This document shows positions 19,858 to 28,933 of a DNA stretch of 64,000 nucleotides, one piece after another. The notes beneath the pieces are model-generated. The model was not told the DNA's origin. It was given only the letters and a program-made list of their open reading frames with translations, and searched no databases. Numbering within the stretch: the first letter of the stretch is position 1; each line of letters opens with the position of its first letter. The position numbers and the translations under genes are program-made. The stretch comes from Flavobacterium petrolei (GTDB taxonomy: Bacteria; Bacteroidota; Bacteroidia; Flavobacteriales; Flavobacteriaceae): assembly GCF_003314435.2 (NCBI RefSeq), contig NZ_QNVY02000003.1:186001-250000 (forward strand), written 5' to 3'.

Positions 19858-21456
19858 ATGCCAACCGACTGTATCAGCTATCAGAATTCAGGATATTTCT
19901 CTTCTTTGATGAATGATTATTTAGAAAAAAAAACAAACTTACAATCCTTATACAACCGATTTCCAACACTTGAAAACTTTGAAGCACAAATTCAAGAAAA
20001 GCAGATAAACTTCAATGAGAACGGTACTAATAAAAGACAAATATTAGTTTCCACATTAGAAAAACAATATTCAAAAGTTGAAACTTCGGTTTTGACCAAA
20101 CAAAATATTGAAGCTTTAAATACCCCAAATACATTTACTGTTACAACAGGACATCAGTTAAATTTGTTCAGCGGACCTTTATATTTTTTGTATAAAATCA
20201 TTTCGACCATTAATTTGACAACCGAATTAAAAGAGAAATATCCAACGTGTAATTTTGTGCCCATTTACTGGATGGCGACCGAAGACCATGATTTTGAAGA
20301 AATCAATTATTTCAACTTTAAAGGCAAAAAATTCCGTTGGAATAAAGAAAGCACAGGTCCTGTTGGTCGCTTGTCTACTGAAGGTTTAGCTGAATTTCTT
20401 GAAGTATATACTTTGGAATTAGGCTCCAGTACAAATGCAGCTACGCTAAAAAAACTGTTTGAAGATTCCTATCTCAATCACGATAATTTAGCCGATGCTA
20501 CCAGATTTCTGGCTAATGCGCTTTTTAGCGCATGTGGTTTGGTTATTTTGGATGCGGATAATGCTGACTTAAAACGCAACTTTATCCCTTTTATAAAGGA
20601 AGAATTGCTGCAACAATCCTCCCATAAATTAGTTTTGGAAACTGCAGAAAAATTAAAAGAATATACCGTTCAAGTGAATCCTCGTGAAATCAATTTGTTT
20701 TATATCGAAGATGATGTACGAGAACGCATCATCTTTGAAAATGATAGATACAAAGTAAATCATACAAAAATTGAGTTTTCTGAAACAGAAATTCTAACAT
20801 TAATAGAAAATCATCCGGAAAAATTCAGTCCTAATGTGATTATGCGTCCATTATATCAGGAAGTGATTTTACCTAATCTTTGCTACATTGGCGGAGGCGG
20901 AGAAATTGCCTATTGGTTGGAGCTAAAATCTTTTTTTGCTGCTGCAAAAGTAACTTTTCCAATCCTATTGCTTAGGAATTCTGTACTATTGGCAACCGAA
21001 AAGCAAGCTAAAAAAGCAGACAAATTACAATTGAATTGGGCAGATTTATTTTCAAAACAGGCAAATTTAGTAACGACTAAAACCAAAGAATTATCAGATT
21101 TCCCAGTCGATTTAACGCATCTAAAAAAACAATTGCAAAAACAATTTCAGGAGCTTTATGATGTAGCGAACAAAACCGACGAGTCTTTCCTTGGAGCTGT
21201 AAAAGCGCAAGAAACCAAACAAATAAAAGGATTAGAAAATCTGGAGAAACGTTTGCTGAAAGCACAAAAAAGAAAACTGAGTGATATTTTGCAACGCATC
21301 AATGAGTTGCAAAACGAGTTATTCCCGAACCAAAGTCTACAGGAACGACAAACTAATTTTTCGGAATTTTATTTGGAATTTGGTGAAAATCTAATCCCAA
21401 CATTAGTCAAACAGCTCAAACCATTGGACAATAAATTTGATATTATTGTACTTTAA
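19858..21456 (+). CDS. bshC: Bacillithiol biosynthesis cysteine-adding enzyme BshC
   Basis: Catalyses the last step of bacillithiol synthesis, joining cysteine to glucosaminyl malate. The 532-aa length is typical. Family blocks visible are VTTGHQLNLFSGPLYFLYK near 95, VPIYWMATEDHDFEEIN near 135, RWNKESTGPVGR near 157, and PNLCYIGGGGEIAYWLELK near 340, which includes the binding-site residues. A long coiled coil (about 400-500: LKKQLQKQFQELYD to QRINELQNELF) is also a hallmark of BshC. bshA and bshB are not in the window. It is 85 bp upstream of ndk, which has its own -7 box. Confidence 0.93.
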   Translation: MPTDCISYQNSGYFSSLMNDYLEKKTNLQSLYNRFPTLENFEAQIQEKQINFNENGTNKRQILVSTLEKQYSKVETSVLTKQNIEALNTPNTFTVTTGHQLNLFSGPLYFLYKIISTINLTTELKEKYPTCNFVPIYWMATEDHDFEEINYFNFKGKKFRWNKESTGPVGRLSTEGLAEFLEVYTLELGSSTNAATLKKLFEDSYLNHDNLADATRFLANALFSACGLVILDADNADLKRNFIPFIKEELLQQSSHKLVLETAEKLKEYTVQVNPREINLFYIEDDVRERIIFENDRYKVNHTKIEFSETEILTLIENHPEKFSPNVIMRPLYQEVILPNLCYIGGGGEIAYWLELKSFFAAAKVTFPILLLRNSVLLATEKQAKKADKLQLNWADLFSKQANLVTTKTKELSDFPVDLTHLKKQLQKQFQELYDVANKTDESFLGAVKAQETKQIKGLENLEKRLLKAQKRKLSDILQRINELQNELFPNQSLQERQTNFSEFYLEFGENLIPTLVKQLKPLDNKFDIIVL

Positions 21457-21511
21457 TCAGATAACCGTTATTTGAGTGCCGAATTTGTAAAAATATTCAA
21501 TAAAAAAATAC

Positions 21512-21519
21512 TATTTTTG
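21512..21519 (+). promoter_or_regulatory. -7 box of the ndk promoter
   Basis: TATTTTTG matches TAnnTTTG, 22 bp before the ndk start codon. The nearest upstream TTTG (21484-21487) is 24 bp away, slightly long for a -33 element. Confidence 0.45.
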
Positions 21520-21541
21520 CACAAAATTTAAAAAATAAAAG

Positions 21542-21961
21542 ATGGCTACTAATAGAACATTTACAATGATTAAGCCTGATGCTGTTGCTAATGGACACAT
21601 CGGAAACATACTTGCAATGATTACAAACGCAGGTTTCAAAATCGTTTCTTTGAAATTAACACAATTAACTGTTGCTGATGCACAAGCTTTTTACGAAGTT
21701 CACGCTGCAAGACCTTTCTACGGTGAATTAGTTGAATTCATGTCAAGAGGACCAATTGTTGCTGCTATTTTAGAAAAAGATAACGCTGTTGAAGATTTCA
21801 GAACTTTAATTGGTGCTACAAACCCAGCTGAAGCTGCTGAAGGAACTATCCGTAAAGCATACGCAACTTCTATTGGAGAAAATGCAGTTCACGGTTCTGA
21901 TAGCGATGAAAATGCAGCTATCGAAGGTGCTTTCCATTTTGCTGGAAGAGAGCAGTTTTAA
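21542..21961 (+). CDS. ndk: Nucleoside-diphosphate kinase
   Basis: Transfers the gamma phosphate of ATP to NDPs through a phospho-His intermediate. The 139-aa protein has the family start [15 protein letters not shown] and the active-site region [11 protein letters not shown] with His117. [10 protein letters not shown] and [14 protein letters not shown] complete the fold. Codon choice is strongly biased (GCT, GAA, CCA), as for a highly expressed gene. A strong bidirectional terminator follows. The nearby minus-strand dciA-like and lipoprotein genes are commonly found next to ndk in Flavobacteriaceae. Confidence 0.97.
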   Translation: MATNRTFTMIKPDAVANGHIGNILAMITNAGFKIVSLKLTQLTVADAQAFYEVHAARPFYGELVEFMSRGPIVAAILEKDNAVEDFRTLIGATNPAEAAEGTIRKAYATSIGENAVHGSDSDENAAIEGAFHFAGREQF

Positions 21962-22006
21962 TATTATTTAAAGTCTCAGTGGCCGTTTTCAGTCACAGAA
22001 ATGCAT

Positions 22007-22046
22007 AAAAAATCCTGTTTGTTTTACACAAACAGGATTTTTTTTA
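22007..22046. terminator. Bidirectional terminator after ndk
   Basis: A 16-bp perfect stem (22007-22022 with 22028-22043) is formed by AAAAAATCCTGTTTGT and its complement, with a five-base loop and a T run on the plus strand and an A run upstream. It also lies just beyond the end of the convergent PH-like gene. Confidence 0.9.
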
Positions 22047-22054
22047 TTCCATAT

Positions 22055-22525
22055 TTATCTAAATAGTTCAGAGCTTTCTCCCGTGAAACTAGGATTTCTT
22101 TCTCCAAGATCAATTAGTTTCTCTTTCAAAATCGACTTTAACTGCTCAAAATTACTGTGATAAAAACTAGAAATACTACCTACTCTTTTTCCGTTCTTAA
22201 GAATAAAAATAGATTCATAAACACCCCCCTTTGCTGATTCTACTGTGGTTATAAACCCATCTAATGTTTTTAAATCATAGCCTACAGATCTTCCTGCTCC
22301 AAAATAACGTTTTACAATTATAGTATTACCATCAATTTCAACTTTATTTGCTCTGGTTCTAAAAACTGCCAGCCAAAAAAAGACGACAAATAATAAAAAT
22401 AAAAATGGTAAAACCATACCCGCTACCGGAGATGTAGCTGCAAAATAAATACACAAAAGTGGCAATATCGTAATATTTAAAACTAAAAAAATTACTATAA
22501 ATTTAAATTTAGATTGTACACGCAT
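22055..22525 (-). CDS. Membrane protein with PH-like domain, unknown function
   Basis: A 156-aa protein. Two hydrophobic helices occupy about 9-31 and 36-54. They are followed by a positively charged turn (FRTRANKVEIDG) and a beta-rich region (NTIIVKRYFGAGRSVGYDLKTLDGF to SIFILKNGKRVGSIS) that ends in an amphipathic helix. This is the arrangement of bacterial PH-like membrane proteins. No enzymatic motif is visible. It is the last gene of a three-gene minus-strand cluster with the dciA-like and lipoprotein genes, 35 bp after the former. Confidence 0.6.
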   Translation of the reverse strand: MRVQSKFKFIVIFLVLNITILPLLCIYFAATSPVAGMVLPFLFLLFVVFFWLAVFRTRANKVEIDGNTIIVKRYFGAGRSVGYDLKTLDGFITTVESAKGGVYESIFILKNGKRVGSISSFYHSNFEQLKSILKEKLIDLGERNPSFTGESSELFR

Positions 22526-22560
22526 CTGAACACAAATTTAATTATCGGCTTGTAACAAGT

Positions 22561-22857
22561 CTATCGTAAAACTACATCTTTCACCACATCACGTCTTAAT
22601 TCCTCATTAATCATCGCCACGATTTTAGACTTTCCGTGACTTAATTCTTCCCGCAAAACAGACGAAGTTAACTCAACATACAGTGTACTTCCTTTCAACA
22701 CTACATTATTCGTATAACTGTTCACGCCGTTCCCCATAAGATTTTTCCAAGCGTCTTTCACATCAATTTGATCCATTCCGGGCTGCAGTTTATTCACTTG
22801 GATAATTTGTTTCAAAACATCCCCTATCGTACTTTGATTATTTAGTCGTTTTGCCAT
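22561..22857 (-). CDS. DUF721 / DciA-like protein
   Basis: A 98-aa protein of the DUF721 family, whose member DciA loads the replicative helicase in many bacteria. Diagnostic parts are the start with STIGDVLKQIIQVNKL, the conserved Trp (IDVKDAWKNLMG), SYTNNVVLKGSTLYVELTSSVLREELSH, and KIVAMINEELRRDVVKDVVLR. The KH-like fold binds nucleic acid. The start overlaps the end of the upstream lipoprotein gene by 20 bp, which suggests translational coupling. A role as helicase loader is inferred from the family. Confidence 0.82.
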   Translation of the reverse strand: MAKRLNNQSTIGDVLKQIIQVNKLQPGMDQIDVKDAWKNLMGNGVNSYTNNVVLKGSTLYVELTSSVLREELSHGKSKIVAMINEELRRDVVKDVVLR

Positions 22858-23278
22858 CGCCCAGTAAATTTATTGGTGTTGCTTTCTTGTAATGATATTC
22901 TGTTTTTTCCTTGTTCAACAGTACTAATTCTTCCGCTGATACAGCAATCAACTCCTCACTCCACTTCATATAAGGCGTAGAATAATCTAAAAATACTTTA
23001 TCATCCGCAAACCGAACCGTTACTTTTTCATACGTATCATTCACAACAAATGTACCGTCTAATTGTGGCATCACTTTCTTCCGAATCCCTTTATTATTCT
23101 TTATTTCAAAATAATCATATACTTCATTCATCCCGTATTCCTTATCCTTAATGGAATCAAAAACAACCTTTTCTACTTCCCAATACCCGTTTATTTTCGA
23201 AATGTCTTCTGGGGTTATCTTTTGCTGACAAGCCAGAAAAAGAAATGCTATAAAAAGAATGCTAAATGTTTTTTTCAT
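22838..23278 (-). CDS. Small lipoprotein, lipocalin-like
   Basis: A 146-aa predicted lipoprotein: signal peptide with lipobox FLAC (Cys17) followed by QQKITPEDIS. The remainder is beta-rich with INGYWEVEKVVF near 29, which resembles the start of lipocalin-like domains ('GxWxl'). It overlaps the dciA-like gene by 20 bp at its 3' end and is the first gene of the cluster. The role is unknown; the pairing with a DUF721 gene is common in Flavobacteriaceae as far as I recall. Confidence 0.7.
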   Translation of the reverse strand: MKKTFSILFIAFLFLACQQKITPEDISKINGYWEVEKVVFDSIKDKEYGMNEVYDYFEIKNNKGIRKKVMPQLDGTFVVNDTYEKVTVRFADDKVFLDYSTPYMKWSEELIAVSAEELVLLNKEKTEYHYKKATPINLLGDGKTTK

Positions 23279-23292
23279 AATACTAATTATTT

Positions 23293-23384
23293 TTAGGAGC
23301 TGTTTCCTGCTTTTCGCTTCAATCTTTTTATCCGCAAAAAAAGCGGCTAAAAAGGATTTTCACTGCAATCAGGGCTAGAAAACT
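23293..23384 (+). repeat. Dispersed structured repeat, copy 1
   Basis: The left end AGGAGCTGTTTCCTGC leads into CGCTTCAATCTTTTT, a central hairpin (ATCCGC with GCGGCT) and the right end AAAAGGATTTTCACTGC...ATCAGGGCTAG. The same ends occur in copies at 42149, 47957 and, inverted, 34633. It lies between the divergent lipoprotein and serine-hydrolase genes. Confidence 0.75.
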
Positions 23385-23475
23385 CGGGATAAATCACTTC
23401 TATTCTAACTACAAAGTTACTCTTATTAAATTCAAAGAAAACAAAAATAGCGGAAACACATTAAACTATTTTCTA

Positions 23476-23483
23476 TATTTTTG
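23476..23483 (+). promoter_or_regulatory. -7 box upstream of the serine hydrolase
   Basis: TATTTTTG matches TAnnTTTG, 34 bp before the start codon. No TTG is seen at the expected spacing. Confidence 0.35.
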
Positions 23484-23517
23484 GTCTTAAATGAATTAGA
23501 ACTAAATTAGTAACCAG

Positions 23518-24591
23518 ATGTCAAAAATAATATATAGTTTCCTCATCGTATTACTTTGTAGCTGCTGCAGTTCCGAGACTGCTGAACCAACTCCTACTCC
23601 CACTCCTGAATCACTCTATTTCCCGCCCTTAACTGGTTTAACTTGGGAAACAAAATCTATTGCAAGTTTAGATTGGAAACAATCCGCCGTGCAACCGCTA
23701 TTGGATTATCTGGCACTCAAAAATTCAAAATCTTTCATCATTCTTGTCAATGGCAGAATCGTAATGGAAAATTATTTCAACGGCCATGACGCTACTGCTT
23801 TTTGGTATTGGGCAAGCGCTGGCAAAACGCTTACCTCAACTGTAACAGGAATTGCACAACAAGAAAACCTGATTAACATCAACAATAAAGTTTCGCAGTA
23901 CATAGGAACCGGTTGGACCAGCTTGCCTTTAGCTAAAGAAAACTTGATTACAAACAAACACTTACTCAACATGACTTCAGGATTAGATGATAGCACGGAT
24001 GATGTTGATCCAGCAAGTCTTAAATACAAAGCCGATGCAGGAACACGTTGGGCGTACCATAATGTATATGTAAAATTGCAGGATGTGATTGCTCAAGCCA
24101 GCGGTCAAACCTGGAATTCCTATTTCAATACCAAATTGAAAGATAAAATAGGAATGGATGGTGCATGGTTTCAATTAGGAAATAATTCCGTATATGGAAG
24201 CAATACTCGCTCCATGGCGCGTTTCGGCTTGTTAATCTACAACAAAGGAAAATGGGAAAGCAATACAATAGTAAATGAAAACTATTTCAATGAAGCAACA
24301 AACACTTCACAAAATATAAATCTAGGATACGGTTATTTATGGTGGCTGAATGGAAAATCAAGTTATCACTTACCACAAAGCCAATTGCAGTTCAATGGTA
24401 GTTTAATACCAACAGCTCCAGCCGATATGTATATGGCATTGGGTAAAAACGATCAAAAAATCTATGTTATTCCAAGCAAGAAAATGGTCGTTATCCGCAT
24501 GGGAGATGTCGCAAATCCAGACAATCCAACGTTTGCCTTATCTGATTTTGATGAAGTATTGTGGCAAAAAATTAGTGCCCTCTATCAATAA
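23518..24591 (+). CDS. Serine hydrolase lipoprotein, beta-lactamase (class C/PBP) family
   Basis: A 357-aa predicted lipoprotein (signal peptide, lipobox near LLCSCC) with a Thr/Pro linker (PTPTPTPES). The fold is the serine beta-lactamase / penicillin-binding type. The nucleophile motif SxxK is in WASAGKTLTS, and the second motif YxN is in WAYHNVY. NMTSGLDDS and GYGYLWWLN are other family blocks. The usual HTG/KTG third motif is not obvious. These enzymes act as D-aminopeptidases, esterases or carboxypeptidases; the name beta-lactamase would overstate what can be seen. Confidence 0.82.
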   Translation: MSKIIYSFLIVLLCSCCSSETAEPTPTPTPESLYFPPLTGLTWETKSIASLDWKQSAVQPLLDYLALKNSKSFIILVNGRIVMENYFNGHDATAFWYWASAGKTLTSTVTGIAQQENLININNKVSQYIGTGWTSLPLAKENLITNKHLLNMTSGLDDSTDDVDPASLKYKADAGTRWAYHNVYVKLQDVIAQASGQTWNSYFNTKLKDKIGMDGAWFQLGNNSVYGSNTRSMARFGLLIYNKGKWESNTIVNENYFNEATNTSQNINLGYGYLWWLNGKSSYHLPQSQLQFNGSLIPTAPADMYMALGKNDQKIYVIPSKKMVVIRMGDVANPDNPTFALSDFDEVLWQKISALYQ

Positions 24592-24592
24592 T

Positions 24593-24769
24593 CTATTTAG
24601 TTTTAATACGTTTCAAGAACCCTAAAACAAAGAAAACCAAGCCAATCAGTATCAAAAAATAATAAATGGTACTATTTGAATCCCGGACAACATTGGCTAA
24701 TACAAAAGAAATAATGCTCATTAAATAAAAATAAATTGGAGCTATATTTTTTAAAGAAGAAAAATTCAT
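24593..24769 (-). CDS. 58-aa double-spanning membrane protein next to ftsY
   Basis: An open reading frame too short for usual cut-offs. It runs from ATG at 24769 to TAG at 24593 and encodes MNFSSLKNIAPIYFYLMSII and then two hydrophobic stretches separated by a short polar turn (VVRDSNSTIYY), ending in KRIKTK. It starts 10 bp after the ftsY stop codon on the same strand, so it is probably translated from the ftsY message. The positive C-terminus suggests that both ends face the cytoplasm. Function unknown. Confidence 0.7.
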   Translation of the reverse strand: MNFSSLKNIAPIYFYLMSIISFVLANVVRDSNSTIYYFLILIGLVFFVLGFLKRIKTK

Positions 24770-24779
24770 CAACTAAATA

Positions 24780-25733
24780 TTACTTAAAAAAACTATCTAC
24801 AAACTCATACTTATTAAAAACCTGAAGATCTTCAATTCCTTCGCCTACACCAATGTATTTTACAGGAATTTGAAATTGATCAGAGATTCCAATCACAACA
24901 CCACCTTTTGCAGTTCCGTCTAGCTTAGTAACAGCTAAACAAGTAACTTCAGTAGCCGCTGTAAATTGTTTCGCTTGTTCAAAAGCATTCTGACCGGTTG
25001 ATCCGTCCAAAACCAATAACACATCATGTGGCGCATCACCAACGACTTTTTGCATCACTCGTTTTACTTTGGTCAATTCATTCATTAAATTAATTTTATT
25101 GTGCAAACGACCTGCGGTATCAATAATAACAATATCTGCATTTTGAGCCACTGCTGATTGCAATGTATCAAAAGCTACCGAAGCCGGATCACTTCCCATA
25201 TCCTGACGAACAATAGGAACGCCTACTCTATCCGCCCAAATTTGCAACTGATCGATGGCTGCTGCTCGAAAAGTATCGGCTGCACCCAAAACAACATTAT
25301 ATCCTTGTTTTTTAAATTGATACGCTAATTTACCAATGGTAGTCGTTTTACCAACACCGTTTACCCCAACCACCATTAAAACATAAGGCTTCGTCTGAAT
25401 TGGAATTAAAAATTCACTGGCTTCACCTGTATTAGTTTCTGATAATAAAGCAGCAATTTCTTCTCTGAGGATTTGATTGAGTTCTTCTATTCCAAGATAT
25501 TTATCTGAAGCCACACGACTTTCTATTCGTTTAATAATTTTTAAGGTTGTATTCACACCAACATCGGAGGCCACTAAGATTTCCTCTAAATTATCCAGGA
25601 CTTCATCATCCACTTTTGACTTTCCGGCAACCGCTTTGGTTAACTTCGAAAAGAAATTTGTTTTTGATTTTTCAAGACCTTTGTCTAATGTTTCTTTTTT
25701 TTCTGATGAAAATATTCTTTTGAAAAAACTCAT
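24780..25733 (-). CDS. ftsY: Signal recognition particle receptor FtsY
   Basis: Membrane-associated GTPase that receives SRP-ribosome complexes. The 317-aa protein has the short N-terminal region normal for Bacteroidota, an N domain of helices (about 20-100), and the G domain: GVNGVGKTTTIGKLA (P loop), DTFRAAAIDQL, DTAGRLHNK, and TKLDGTAKGG. It ends GVGEGIEDLQVFNKYEFVDSFF, the usual C-terminus. It belongs to the minus-strand cluster rpmB-rpmG-DUF4295-ftsY. A terminator at 25804 separates the DUF4295 gene from ftsY, so ftsY may have its own promoter. Confidence 0.96.
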   Translation of the reverse strand: MSFFKRIFSSEKKETLDKGLEKSKTNFFSKLTKAVAGKSKVDDEVLDNLEEILVASDVGVNTTLKIIKRIESRVASDKYLGIEELNQILREEIAALLSETNTGEASEFLIPIQTKPYVLMVVGVNGVGKTTTIGKLAYQFKKQGYNVVLGAADTFRAAAIDQLQIWADRVGVPIVRQDMGSDPASVAFDTLQSAVAQNADIVIIDTAGRLHNKINLMNELTKVKRVMQKVVGDAPHDVLLVLDGSTGQNAFEQAKQFTAATEVTCLAVTKLDGTAKGGVVIGISDQFQIPVKYIGVGEGIEDLQVFNKYEFVDSFFK

Positions 25734-25803
25734 TGTATAAATAGTATTAAGAATGAAGTATTTAAGCCCTAAGAACCAATACGTTTTCTAACGGTAAATA
25801 TAG

Positions 25804-25842
25804 AAAATAAAAAAGCTACTTCCGAATGAAAGTAGCTTTTCT
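25804..25842 (-). terminator. Terminator between the DUF4295 gene and ftsY
   Basis: On the minus strand AAAAGCTACTT pairs with AAGTAGCTTTT (25811-25840) followed by TTTATTTTC. It would limit read-through from the ribosomal-protein genes into ftsY. Confidence 0.75.
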
Positions 25843-25860
25843 ATGTAATATGAATGTTGA

Positions 25861-26013
25861 TTATTTCTTTTTCAAGAATTCATCAACTGATTCCGGAGTC
25901 ATAATAGATTCTACGAATGTATATGCACCTGTTTTTGGAGATTTCACCATTTTGATGGCTTTTGACAATCTCTTAGAAGCTGTTTGTAACGATGCTACGG
26001 TTTTCTTTGCCAT
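25861..26013 (-). CDS. DUF4295 small conserved protein
   Basis: A 50-aa gene below common length cut-offs, running from ATG at 26013 to TAA at 25861. It starts MAKKTVASLQTASKRLSK and ends ESVDEFLKKK; between these lie KMVKSPKTGAYTF and VESIMTP. This matches DUF4295, a family of about 50 aa confined to Bacteroidota and found downstream of rpmG. The basic composition and the ribosomal-protein context suggest a ribosome-associated role, which is an inference. Confidence 0.85.
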   Translation of the reverse strand: MAKKTVASLQTASKRLSKAIKMVKSPKTGAYTFVESIMTPESVDEFLKKK

Positions 26014-26089
26014 GGTTCAAATGTTATTTAAATTTAAATAAAATTTTCAAATGTTAATCATTTGAGAGTTTTATTAAAACCTTTTATTA

Positions 26090-26272
26090 TTATTTAATTT
26101 CTTTGTGAACAGTTACACGTTTCAAGATTGGATTAAATTTTTTAATCTCTAATCTATCTGGTGTATTTTTTTTGTTCTTTGTTGTAATGTATCTTGAAGT
26201 TCCTGCAACACCAGTAGTCTTGTGCTCAGTACATTCTAAAATTACCTGGATTCTATTACCTTTCTTTGCCAT
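26090..26272 (-). CDS. rpmG: 50S ribosomal protein L33
   Basis: A 60-aa ribosomal protein: [18 protein letters not shown], then [20 protein letters not shown] and [10 protein letters not shown], all characteristic of bL33. There is a single Cys and no CxxC pair, so this is the zinc-free form. It lies 27 bp downstream of rpmB on the same strand. Confidence 0.96.
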   Translation of the reverse strand: MAKKGNRIQVILECTEHKTTGVAGTSRYITTKNKKNTPDRLEIKKFNPILKRVTVHKEIK

Positions 26273-26299
26273 CTTGCTATTTTTTTATTTTGGAATGGA

Positions 26300-26536
26300 T
26301 TATTTAATAAATCCTTCTGACTGCGCTTTTTTCAAAACTGCAGCGATTCCATTTTTATTAATTGTTTTTATCGTAGATGCAGCTACTCTTAGAGTAATCC
26401 ATCTATCTTCTTCTGGAAGATAAAAACGCTTTTTAACTAAGTTTACAGAAAATTTTCTCTTAGTTTTGTTCATAGCGTGAGAAACGTTATTTCCTACCAT
26501 CGCTCTTTTACCTGTAAGGTCACAAACTCTTGACAT
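26300..26536 (-). CDS. rpmB: 50S ribosomal protein L28
   Basis: A 78-aa protein with the bL28 start [29 protein letters not shown] and the block [22 protein letters not shown]. It is the first gene of the minus-strand cluster with rpmG, the DUF4295 gene and ftsY. Confidence 0.96.
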   Translation of the reverse strand: MSRVCDLTGKRAMVGNNVSHAMNKTKRKFSVNLVKKRFYLPEEDRWITLRVAASTIKTINKNGIAAVLKKAQSEGFIK

Positions 26537-26608
26537 TATACTTATCTTTTATCGTTATTCAAAATCAGGGTGCAAAGAAAAGAAAAATAAACCTATTAAC
26601 CAACATTA

Positions 26609-27862
26609 TTATCGTACATTTTTTAAAATTTCTTTCTGCAACAGTTCTAAACTTTTAATTACAGCTCTATCTATCACTTTTTCACGGGGTTGCCCAAAAT
26701 TAAATTCTTCAACAATAATTCTATCTGGCGTAGCCAAAGCAATAAAAACCGTTCCAATTTCCACATTTGAGTCTCCTTTTGATGGTCCTGCATTTCCTGT
26801 AGTTGCAATTGCGTAATCTGTTTTCATCATCTTTTTTACATTCAAAGCCATCTCTGAAACCACCTCTTTACTCACCACAGAATATTCATTTATAAGATTT
26901 TTAGAAACTCCCAAAACATCAATTTTAGCAGCAGTTGCGTAAGAAACAACACTTCCTTTAAAATATCCAGAAGCTCCTGATACGGATGTTAATATTGACG
27001 CAATTTTCCCTCCAGTACAACTCTCTGCAGTCGAAATGGTTTTATTTTGTTTTAAAAGCATTTTACCCACTACTACTTCGATGGTTTCATCATCATCAAA
27101 ACCAACGATAATATCATGAATTATGGCATCCAGAGAATTTACATTTTCTTCGAGAGCAGCTTCTAATTTTTCTTTATCGATACCACGGGCAGAAAGGCGC
27201 AAACGAACTCTTCCCGGTGCAGGCAAATAAGCCAACTTAATAAATGCAGGAAGATTGTTTTCCCAATCTTCAATTCGTTCCGCCACCAGACTTTCGCCCT
27301 GTCCATACGTCAGAATTGTTTTATGGATAATGTAAGGGCGTTTGTATTCCCGAACCACTTTTGGAATGATTTCATTTTCTACCAAATATTTCATTTCATA
27401 AGGAACTCCCGGAAGCGAAATAAAAACGGTATTTTCCTTTTTCATCCACATTCCTGGCGCAGTACCCACCTGATTGTGAAGCACCGTACATTTTGACGGA
27501 ACTAATGCCTGATCTTTATTAATTTGTGATGCCGTTCTCTTCATCACGCGCTCTATAAGCTCAATCACATGCTTCTCAACCACTTCATCAATCACTAACT
27601 CATCTTCAAAATAATCGCAGAAAGTCTTCTTGGTTACATCATCTTTTGTTGGCCCTAAACCACCAGTGATAATCACTAAATCTACTTTGTTTTGAAGTGC
27701 TGCAAACGTATCTAAAATGTGCTTTTTGTCATCACTTATCGAAATCATTTCGTTGATTTCCACACCAATTTTATCTAATGATTTGGCAATAAAACCAGAA
27801 TTCGTATCGACAATTTGGCCTATTAAAATTTCGTCACCAATGGTAACTATGGTTGCTTTCAT
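26609..27862 (-). CDS. cinA: CinA-family protein (nicotinamide-nucleotide amidohydrolase / competence-damage protein)
   Basis: A 417-aa two-domain protein. The N-terminal COG1058 domain (about 1-170) resembles molybdopterin-binding folds: [19 protein letters not shown] and [14 protein letters not shown]. The C-terminal CinA domain (about 265-415) includes [23 protein letters not shown] and [12 protein letters not shown], the deamidase region that hydrolyses nicotinamide mononucleotide for NAD recycling. It is upstream of rpmB on the same strand, 72 bp away. Confidence 0.9.
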   Translation of the reverse strand: MKATIVTIGDEILIGQIVDTNSGFIAKSLDKIGVEINEMISISDDKKHILDTFAALQNKVDLVIITGGLGPTKDDVTKKTFCDYFEDELVIDEVVEKHVIELIERVMKRTASQINKDQALVPSKCTVLHNQVGTAPGMWMKKENTVFISLPGVPYEMKYLVENEIIPKVVREYKRPYIIHKTILTYGQGESLVAERIEDWENNLPAFIKLAYLPAPGRVRLRLSARGIDKEKLEAALEENVNSLDAIIHDIIVGFDDDETIEVVVGKMLLKQNKTISTAESCTGGKIASILTSVSGASGYFKGSVVSYATAAKIDVLGVSKNLINEYSVVSKEVVSEMALNVKKMMKTDYAIATTGNAGPSKGDSNVEIGTVFIALATPDRIIVEEFNFGQPREKVIDRAVIKSLELLQKEILKNVR

Positions 27863-28035
27863 TTATTCTATGATGTTTTTTTTGAGATAGCAATCTAAAA
27901 AGAAAATGCATAAAATAGCATATTCCGTTTTTTTTGCGTGAGGGCTAAAAGTAAAAATACTCCCCTTTTTTCTGGAGATTACTTCAGCTACTAATTAAAT
28001 TCATAAGAGTGTGAACTTCGTTTGTACGGATAGCC

Positions 28036-28069
28036 TGACCACGCTGTGACGATAGTAAAAGCGTGGTCA
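28036..28069. repeat. Inverted repeat after the HPt gene
   Basis: TGACCACGCT (28036-28045) and AGCGTGGTCA (28060-28069) form a perfect 10-bp stem with a 14-base loop, 11 bp beyond the HPt stop. There is no T run, so it may be a weak terminator or a processing site. Confidence 0.5.
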
Positions 28070-28079
28070 CACCTTGGTA

Positions 28080-28424
28080 TTACAAATCGAAATCTTTTTT
28101 TATTTCCTTGATAGCGTCATTAACTTGGTTTTTTACGCTCTTAAAAGTTTCTTTGATATCTTTCTTCTTGCCTTCTGCTTTAGTCCATGCTTCGATTTGA
28201 AGAATCTCCTCAAATGCCACATTTAAACCCATTAAATCAAGCGTAGGTTTTATCTTGTGCGCATACGCATAAGCGTGCTTGTGATCTTTCTTTTTTATTC
28301 CTTCTTTAATTTGTAGTAAATCATCTGGAACTTCGGTAACAAATAAAGTCAGAATTTCATTTACAAATTCCGGATCGTTGTCTGAAAGTGCGTACACTTT
28401 TGAAAGGTTGTAATTTATAGCCAT
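28080..28424 (-). CDS. HPt phosphotransfer domain protein
   Basis: A 114-aa single-domain histidine phosphotransfer protein. The phospho-acceptor is His56 in AYAHKIKPTLDLMG, the HPt signature (AHxLKG-like, here with KIKP). The rest is helical and acidic/basic, as expected for a four-helix bundle. It would pass phosphate from a hybrid kinase to a response regulator. No two-component gene is adjacent; the only hybrid kinase in the window is at 5495-7621, far away. Confidence 0.83.
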   Translation of the reverse strand: MAINYNLSKVYALSDNDPEFVNEILTLFVTEVPDDLLQIKEGIKKKDHKHAYAYAHKIKPTLDLMGLNVAFEEILQIEAWTKAEGKKKDIKETFKSVKNQVNDAIKEIKKDFDL

Positions 28425-28933
28425 TATTTTTTTATATTCTTAATAATTGTAGTCTTCCTAAAATTCGTTCTAAAATATCATTTAACTAAACATGTTGGAC
28501 TCATTATTTCGTTTTTCACTAAAACAATAGTGCCAATTAAGCCATAAAAAATTAACAAAAAAACTTTTTATTAGACTTTTACAAACCTATATTCTATGGT
28601 TGTATTATTTTTAATTAGCTATAAGACATCTGCCATAACTATTATATATTTTATTATTTATGCCTAAAACCGCTATAATTTATAGTTTTTGTCGGTATCG
28701 TAGACATAATCCCATTAATCTAATTCCTGTTTTAAGCAAATATTTTACGATTAAACAGAAATTTTGAATCGAAAACTTTAGCACAACAAGAATCTACCTT
28801 CGACTATAGGTGCTTTCTTTTGATTAAAATTAATTAAAAAATAATCTAAAAAAATTGAAGCACAACGTTCTGATGTAAGATTGTGCGTATTATAACACCT
28901 TAGAAACAAATAATTAAAACTAATTTAATATTA
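28425..28933. other. 509-bp intergenic region
   Basis: AT-rich and without a credible open reading frame. A minus-strand TAGGTTTG at 28582-28589 is the only -7-like box I see, 158 bp before the HPt start, without a -33 partner. A weak inverted repeat (GCACAA...TTGTGC) lies near 28860-28886. Confidence 0.4.

Noticed and set aside
23296..23384. Riboswitch upstream of the serine hydrolase
   Set aside because: The structured segment recurs at three other sites before or after unrelated genes, so it is a dispersed repeat.
26172..26423. Plus-strand frame across rpmG and rpmB
   Set aside because: It spans two certain ribosomal-protein genes on the other strand and has no family resemblance.
27895..27960. 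Possible fifth copy of the dispersed repeat near GAGGGCTAAAA
   Set aside because: Only a short GGGCTA word matches; the left blocks and the hairpin are missing.
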